In this document: piece by piece, positions 29,394 through 29,795 of the stretch | Numbering within the stretch: position 1 is the stretch's first letter | Layout of the letters: every line of letters starts with the position of its first letter | NCBI GenBank assembly: GCA_964058845.1 | Contig: CAXKVR010000566.1 | Location: 1 to 29,795, forward strand | DNA: 29,795 nucleotides | Source: Carex sylvatica | Taxonomy: Eukaryota > Streptophyta > Magnoliopsida > Poales > Cyperaceae | Direction: 5' to 3' | Program-made: the position numbers and the translations under genes | Notes under the pieces: generated by a model | Databases searched by the model: none | What the model saw: only the letters and a program-made list of their open reading frames with translations | Told to the model about the DNA's origin: nothing

Positions 29394-29795
29394 GAGGGAT
29401 CCACTTACAACAACTTGAAAGTTACAACATCTTACAACATCGTTTTTTTTCATTTTCAAAGTCTAAATCGTCGATCCAAACCGTTAGATATTCAATCTAT
29501 ATTAAAACGTGCTTGCAGACCAAATTTTACATTTTTTGAAATTTTTTTGCTATTTATTAAGATGGGTACAAAATCGCTGTATTTATTAAAATTCTGCACC
29601 ATTAAAAAACAGCGATTTTGTACCCATCTTAATAAATAGCAAAAAAATTCCAAAAAATGTAAAATTTGGTCTGCAAGCATGTTTTAATATAGATTGAATA
29701 TCTAACGGTTTGGATCGACGATTTAGACTTTGAAAATAAAAAAAAATGATGTTGTAAGATGTTGTAACTTTCAAGTTGTTGTAAGTGGATCCCTC
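29394..29795. mobile_element. Nearly perfect 402-bp foldback element
   Basis: The two arms, about 29394-29580 and 29609-29795, are reverse complements with only a few substitutions and no net indel: the centres of the outer and inner ends coincide exactly. The loop is 28 nt (29581-29608). The outer end reads GAGGGATCCACTTACAAC. Frames on opposite strands (29373-29639 and 29586-29774) encode nearly the same string, a direct result of the symmetry, and are not genes. The right arm reaches the last base of the window, so its end and target duplication cannot be judged. A young MITE or foldback transposon is most likely. Confidence 0.85.

Noticed and set aside
29373..29774. Overlapping frames on opposite strands with similar products
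   Set aside because: They are mirror images produced by the foldback arms, not two genes.

Overview
The window looks like nuclear DNA from a flowering plant. It is AT-rich and intron-poor, carries an interstitial array of the plant telomere heptamer TTTAGGG, and holds two AP2/ERF transcription factor genes, a plant-type family. Everything else I can name is plant-style mobile DNA: gypsy-like, L1-type LINE, CACTA, MULE-like foldback and hAT-like MITE remnants. I cannot name the species. Only two intact protein genes are convincing.

Layout. Positions 1-8760 are repeat-rich. They hold several short tandem arrays (82-266, 1258-1606, 1609-1960, 1960-2520, about 8090-8760) and a decayed retroelement reading frame (2959-5024). 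That frame ends in a Ty3/gypsy-type integrase C-terminal segment and, unusually, carries a PHD-like zinc-finger pattern upstream. A TTTAGGG array (8779-8855) abuts the last tandem array. One end of a CACTA transposon (about 9445-9660) then marks the left edge of the gene region.

Positions 9661-12430 and 18591-21940 are two copies of one duplicated segment. Each holds a single-exon group IX (ERF5/ERF6-like) ERF gene with its promoter and 3' region: ERF copy 1 at 11399-12250 (283 aa) and ERF copy 2 at 20392-21249 (285 aa), both on the + strand. The AP2 domain is identical at protein level. The far C-terminal tails differ because a 4-nt net indel changed the frame. Copy 2 gained several insertions that copy 1 lacks: a short LINE tail, a 652-bp foldback element in the promoter, a LINE 3' fragment in the 3' UTR, and a 239-bp MITE downstream. 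Copy 1 therefore serves as the 'empty site' control. Between the copies lie two 5'-truncated L1-type LINE fragments in opposite orientation, each with its own target-site duplication.

Positions 21940-29393 are AT-rich with local duplications (187, 68, 108 and 75 bp), a cluster of ACTGGTAC motifs, a weak candidate spliced locus (22973-24827) and a weak candidate Helitron 3' end. The window ends inside, or exactly at the end of, a nearly perfect 402-bp foldback hairpin (29394-29795).

The two ERF proteins would be expected to act as nuclear GCC-box binding regulators of stress or jasmonate/ethylene responses. That role comes from the family and was not tested here.
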